Source: Mimachlamys varia (Eukaryota > Mollusca > Bivalvia > Pectinida > Pectinidae). Taken from it: a DNA stretch of 64,000 nucleotides. Both the position numbers and the translations under genes were made by a program. The DNA is taken from assembly GCA_947623455.1 (NCBI GenBank), contig OX392542.1, forward strand, positions 7,261,625 through 7,325,624, written 5' to 3'. Position 1 is the stretch's first letter, and every line of letters begins with the position of its first letter. Below the pieces are notes generated by a model. That model was not told where the DNA came from and ran no database searches. It saw only the letters and a program-made list of their open reading frames with translations. Positions 60,575 through 64,000 of this stretch are shown piece after piece.

Positions 60575-62357
60575 ATATGATTGGTAACTTTGTTGAGGAT
60601 GTCATGCTGATGGACAAGGAGTTGTCGGTCCCAATATTGAATGTTGTATCATCGTCTATCATCATTTGCCCAGCTTTATGTGTACAGGCCTCAACATGCT
60701 ACGGCTTTAGCTTCAGACAAACAACAGATGCCTGTCAACTTTACAGCAGTTTCGTGGTTTTGAAATCTGCCTTAGGCAACCGTGTATGGAGAGGTAATAT
60801 GTTTGTAAACATTTATTATGTCTGTTTAACGTTGTATTCTGTGTTTTATTTATTGATTTTTTTTGCGCTTATTTTTGTGCTCTCAATTCAAGCGCCATTT
60901 TAACGATTGTTAGCTGGTAATATTGCAAAATTAGGATTTATGTAATTGTGCAGCACATCAACCGGCTCTATCATAACACGACAGGGCCACGGACGATATC
61001 GCACTCGCCTTGCAACTAAGGCTGTCGAGGTTTTATTTCCCGATAGAACATTTAACGTCATAAGTTCATTTGCCCGACAACGTTGGTTTCCTTATAGTAA
61101 ACTCGTGTCCTCCCCCATCGAGATCCGTTTCATGACACTACATTTCGCGTGGTGGTATACGAACGTGACGTTTGCTGGTGGAAAGGTTAAGCTTGGATAG
61201 GAGGTATAGAAAATATCAACCCCACAATCCACCGTGGATAATATCTCATCCACTCTCCGTCGGCTATCCGCGTTTGCTTCGAACGTGGAGAGGGCCTTGG
61301 GCGCCAGGCGAGAGGTCCCTATTTTAACCTGGAATCATGTGGTCTCCACGTTTCACCGTCACCACACAACCATTGGCTATTATAGAAATGTGTTATTGAA
61401 TTTACGCATTGGCGGAAAATATTCTTTCCTCTGATAAAGAATCCCTCTTCAACTGTCAAATAAAATATGTATCCATCAGCTCAAGTGTCTATTGCATAGC
61501 GAATGCATTCTGTTTAACCAAGGAAAGTTCTGTAATATACAACTTTATATTCTTCCGACAAATTTTCCCGTGGGTCTCTCAGATCGATAGACATCGTTTT
61601 TCGTGTGATATTGATCGGCTTCCGTTATTGATTAATCTTTTATGAGTTGCGACCCTTACTGATTCATAAATAAGTTGACGAAATGCACGTGTTTGTTAAT
61701 GAACAAAAATACCATTGTGAAGCCATGCGAAGAGAGTTTGGTTGTAAGACTATAAAAGAGGCCAGCTAGGTGAATTTTCACGCTATTAGCGCTATTGTAA
61801 TTTTGAATGTCTTCCTACATGAAAACCTGGCTTCCATTTGCAGTTGGATAAATCTATCTGACGGATTTCGAATCATAACAATATGGTGTTTTCATTGAAA
61901 TAGCGATATCGTTGTTTCATGGAATGATACAGCCACTTTGTACTTTTGCAGACAGTATTATATTTCTGATGCGAAAACACCATAAGTGTAAAAACAATTT
62001 ATAGATCTATTGATCATCGCTTCACATCACTTACTTCAAAAGTATCTAACGCATAAAGCATGTACAAATACATTGGTTAAACGTATGTTATCTTCACAAG
62101 CTATGAAAAGTTCATAATATAATAATGAACGAATCTGTTAATATGTCAAAACCTATCTGTCTTGTTTAAAGCGCGATGTGACGGACCGAGACCAAGTGCA
62201 TACTGTGTATCCTCATGTTACTGCTTCATCCACTATACAAATGTGAAGAACAAATGGAGCGGTGCCAGGTCCCACTGTGTTGCCGATAGTTCCTACCTGG
62301 CGAAAGTTAGCACGAAGGAGAGGTTAGACTTGGCCTTATCCATCATGGCAGATCGAG
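60575..62357 (+). CDS. Apple/PAN-like plus C-type lectin-like gene, two internal exons, partial
   Basis: Exon A is 60575-60793 and exon B is 62172-62357. Both are phase 1 at each end with good AG and GT sites, so they join in frame. Exon A (73 codons) has CPALCVQASTCYGFSF and then CQLY: the four-cysteine pattern of an apple/PAN-type fold, often found in secreted adhesion proteins. Exon B (62 codons) has CYCFIHYTNVKNKWSGARSH and then CVADSSYLAKV, the first half of a C-type lectin-like domain (aromatic start, W-x-x-A-x-x-x-C, LAxV). The rest of the domain, including any Ca/sugar-binding loop, was not found before the window end, and no signal-peptide exon was found upstream. The product is probably secreted or surface-bound. 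It could be a fragment or pseudogene, but both exons are open. Confidence 0.68.
60978..61046 (+). ncRNA. Degenerate tRNA-like sequence (SINE remnant) in the lectin-like gene intron
   Basis: CGCACTCGCCTTGCAACTAA followed by GTCGAGGTTTTATTTCCC resembles the anticodon arm and a mutated B-box of tRNA-derived SINEs common in molluscs. The A-box is eroded. Confidence 0.35.
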
Positions 62358-63310
62358 GTAGACACTTAATATAATTATGATTTTAAAACAAAACCTTTAG
62401 ATGGCTATTCAATACAGGGTTTTCACATTGAACCATTTCTAGTTTTTCGGTTTCATGATATGTTAAGAGATTTAATCAGCTTGAAGCCTATTCTACGGCG
62501 ACTGGAAACGGACATCATTACGTAAAATATATTGCGTTTGTGTAGCTAAGTGGATTTCATCGGACTAAAAATAAAACCCTGGACACAAGATGCTTTCAAT
62601 TAACATAGCCGAACCGATAGTAATTAGTTAACGCAGGGTCCAGGCATATAGCTGGTCGACAGGGAAATTATCTAACAACATATTAAGATCTAATCTGACT
62701 GAAGTTGTTGAAATGTAATTGCAGCCGTCTACAGATCAATTTACATATAAGGTAAACTCGGGAGGGGACCGCACTTTGCACACGGCTCTTAAGATTTTGG
62801 GAGGCATAAAATTGGTATGGACATGGGGATTGGACAGAGCGATACAACCCAGGGGATAGACGGACAACTAACACATGGAGGGACAGATGAAAAAACTACA
62901 GAACTTATTCAAAAGTTTGTCACTCTTGTCTTGGCCTTGTTACATGGGAATGCAATAACATTGCGTGCGAACGAAAAATTGCGTTCCTTTGCAATATTGT
63001 TACATTACAGTTTCGTCGTCGGATCAGTTTGATCAATATTGATGAAAGTAGGTAACGGTAGTTTCCTGTTATTGTTTTTGTATAGAACTTTATAAGATTT
63101 CTGTTATAACAATTATCCATTATCCAATCATCCATAAAATGATGAATATAAAAAACAAAATAATGAAATGCCTTGCCTAATCAAGCTCTTCTGCATATTT
63201 ATGAAAAAAGGGTTTTACGGGGAAAAAAGAAAAAAAATATCTGCTATCATCTGTAAATTTTACATTTGCGTTACAAACCACAATATCAGCAGGAATGCTT
63301 TTAATTTGTG
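62358..63310. other. Non-coding stretch
   Basis: No continuation exon of the lectin-like gene recognised. A GGACAGAGCGATACAACCCA / GGATAGACGGAC stretch near 62830 resembles the ends of bivalve tandem-repeat elements. Confidence 0.4.
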
Positions 63311-63314
63311 TATG

Positions 63315-64000
63315 AAAATAAATAAGAGAATATCGAAGAGTTAACAAAATCATAATCCGAACTCAAAATCGATTTAACCAGGGGCAAAGTATGAACAAAG
63401 GAAAGATTTACATTGTTAACACACTAATGAGTATACTCAAAAACGTTCATCTTCATATCACTTACATATACAGAATATTTCTCAATCAGACAAATATGCC
63501 GATCATTAAACTTGCCCATAGTTCTGATCAACCTGAATCTCTCGAATCCTTGTGTTGTTAGTTTGTTTGTCAGCATTCGACGTCGATCACGAAAATCCCC
63601 ATATTCAGAGCAAGCTCTAAAATATCGAACGAAATGCGACTTGTAAACACAATAGGTTGGAGAATCAGAGGTGTTACTATCAAGAATTGGAAAGTTCACG
63701 ATCGGAAAATTGAAATCATCACGTTTATCGTATAGCTTAATAGTAAGCCGTCCATGTTGGTCGTAGTTTAAGTAGAGATCGAGGTAAGCAGATGATGTAG
63801 AAGCGTCTGTTGTGTCCTTTTTTCAAGTTTCAACACATCGTCAATATATCTGAAAATGAAATTAAACGATTTGGCAAGGTTTTTGTTACCTGTCCTGATT
63901 AGCTCTTTCACATATTTAGCCTCGTATAAAACAAAACACGCAATAAGTCAGCTAAAATTGGGGCACAGTTTGTTTAAATGGAAATGCCAACAATCTGCTG
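63315..64000 (-). mobile_element. Penelope-like element, C-terminal RT fragment running off the window
   Basis: On the minus strand from the window end: QQIVGI near 63985, then about 63720-63424 with YDKRDDFNF, FPILDSNTSDSPTYCVY and a C-terminal MKMNVFEYTH. The 3' tail ends GAATATCGAAG near 63330. The coding region is partly deleted between about 63830 and 63970. It is the best-preserved C-terminal copy in the window. Confidence 0.82.

Noticed and set aside
60838..60903. Hydrophobic tail after the apple-like exon as a transmembrane segment
   Set aside because: It follows a good GT donor at 60794 and lies in the intron. Splicing to 62172 keeps the frame and adds a recognisable domain.

Overview
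This is animal genomic DNA, most likely from a marine bivalve mollusc. It is AT-rich, with intron-rich genes, GT-AG introns of 0.1-3 kb, many minisatellites, Penelope-like retroelement debris, tRNA- and 5S-like SINE sequences, and GGCCC-hairpin elements with internal tandem repeats of the type I associate with bivalves. The species is an inference from repeat content.

The main content is two complete tandem cytochrome P450 genes on the + strand. Each has ten exons with identical intron phases. Copy 1 (14455-25430) encodes 520 aa and copy 2 (42355-50876) encodes 521 aa. Both have an N-terminal anchor, a proline hinge, the helix-C WxxxR, an I-helix AGFD[TS], ExxR and a C-terminal haem loop FSxGxRxCLG. 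They look like microsomal CYP2-clan (CYP1/CYP17-like) monooxygenases. About 2.3 kb covering the upstream region and exon 1 is nearly identical in the two genes (12351-14661 and 40206-42561). Exons 2-10 have diverged to roughly two-thirds to three-quarters identity and the introns do not align, so the promoter and membrane anchor were homogenised or copied separately from the catalytic body. At the far right (60575-62357) are two exons of an apple/PAN-like plus C-type-lectin-like gene that is incomplete here.

Layout: 1-2796, AT-rich with a 31-bp minisatellite. 2797-6872, a 4-kb element with about 25 monomers of 145 bp in a higher-order structure, each monomer carrying inverted TCAAGGTCA-type motifs. 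6873-12350, non-coding with a 45-bp minisatellite and an orientation-switching 31-bp array. 12351-25740, first promoter cassette and P450 copy 1, with a LINE fragment, an exon-derived repeat and degenerate elements in its introns. 26110-28170, 46-bp and CCAAT arrays and a TIR element. 28170-40205, repeats, including a decayed permuted-domain Penelope-like element (about 31960-34660) sitting in a 200-bp tandem array. 40206-50876, second cassette and P450 copy 2, with 5S-like, tRNA-SINE and minisatellite insertions. 50877-60570, intergenic with several Penelope-like 3' fragments. 60575-64000, lectin-like exons and another Penelope-like copy cut by the window end.

Most short open frames outside these genes are repeat-derived or random. 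Exon structures were derived by hand from splice consensus, phase continuity and paralogue agreement. No transcript evidence was available.
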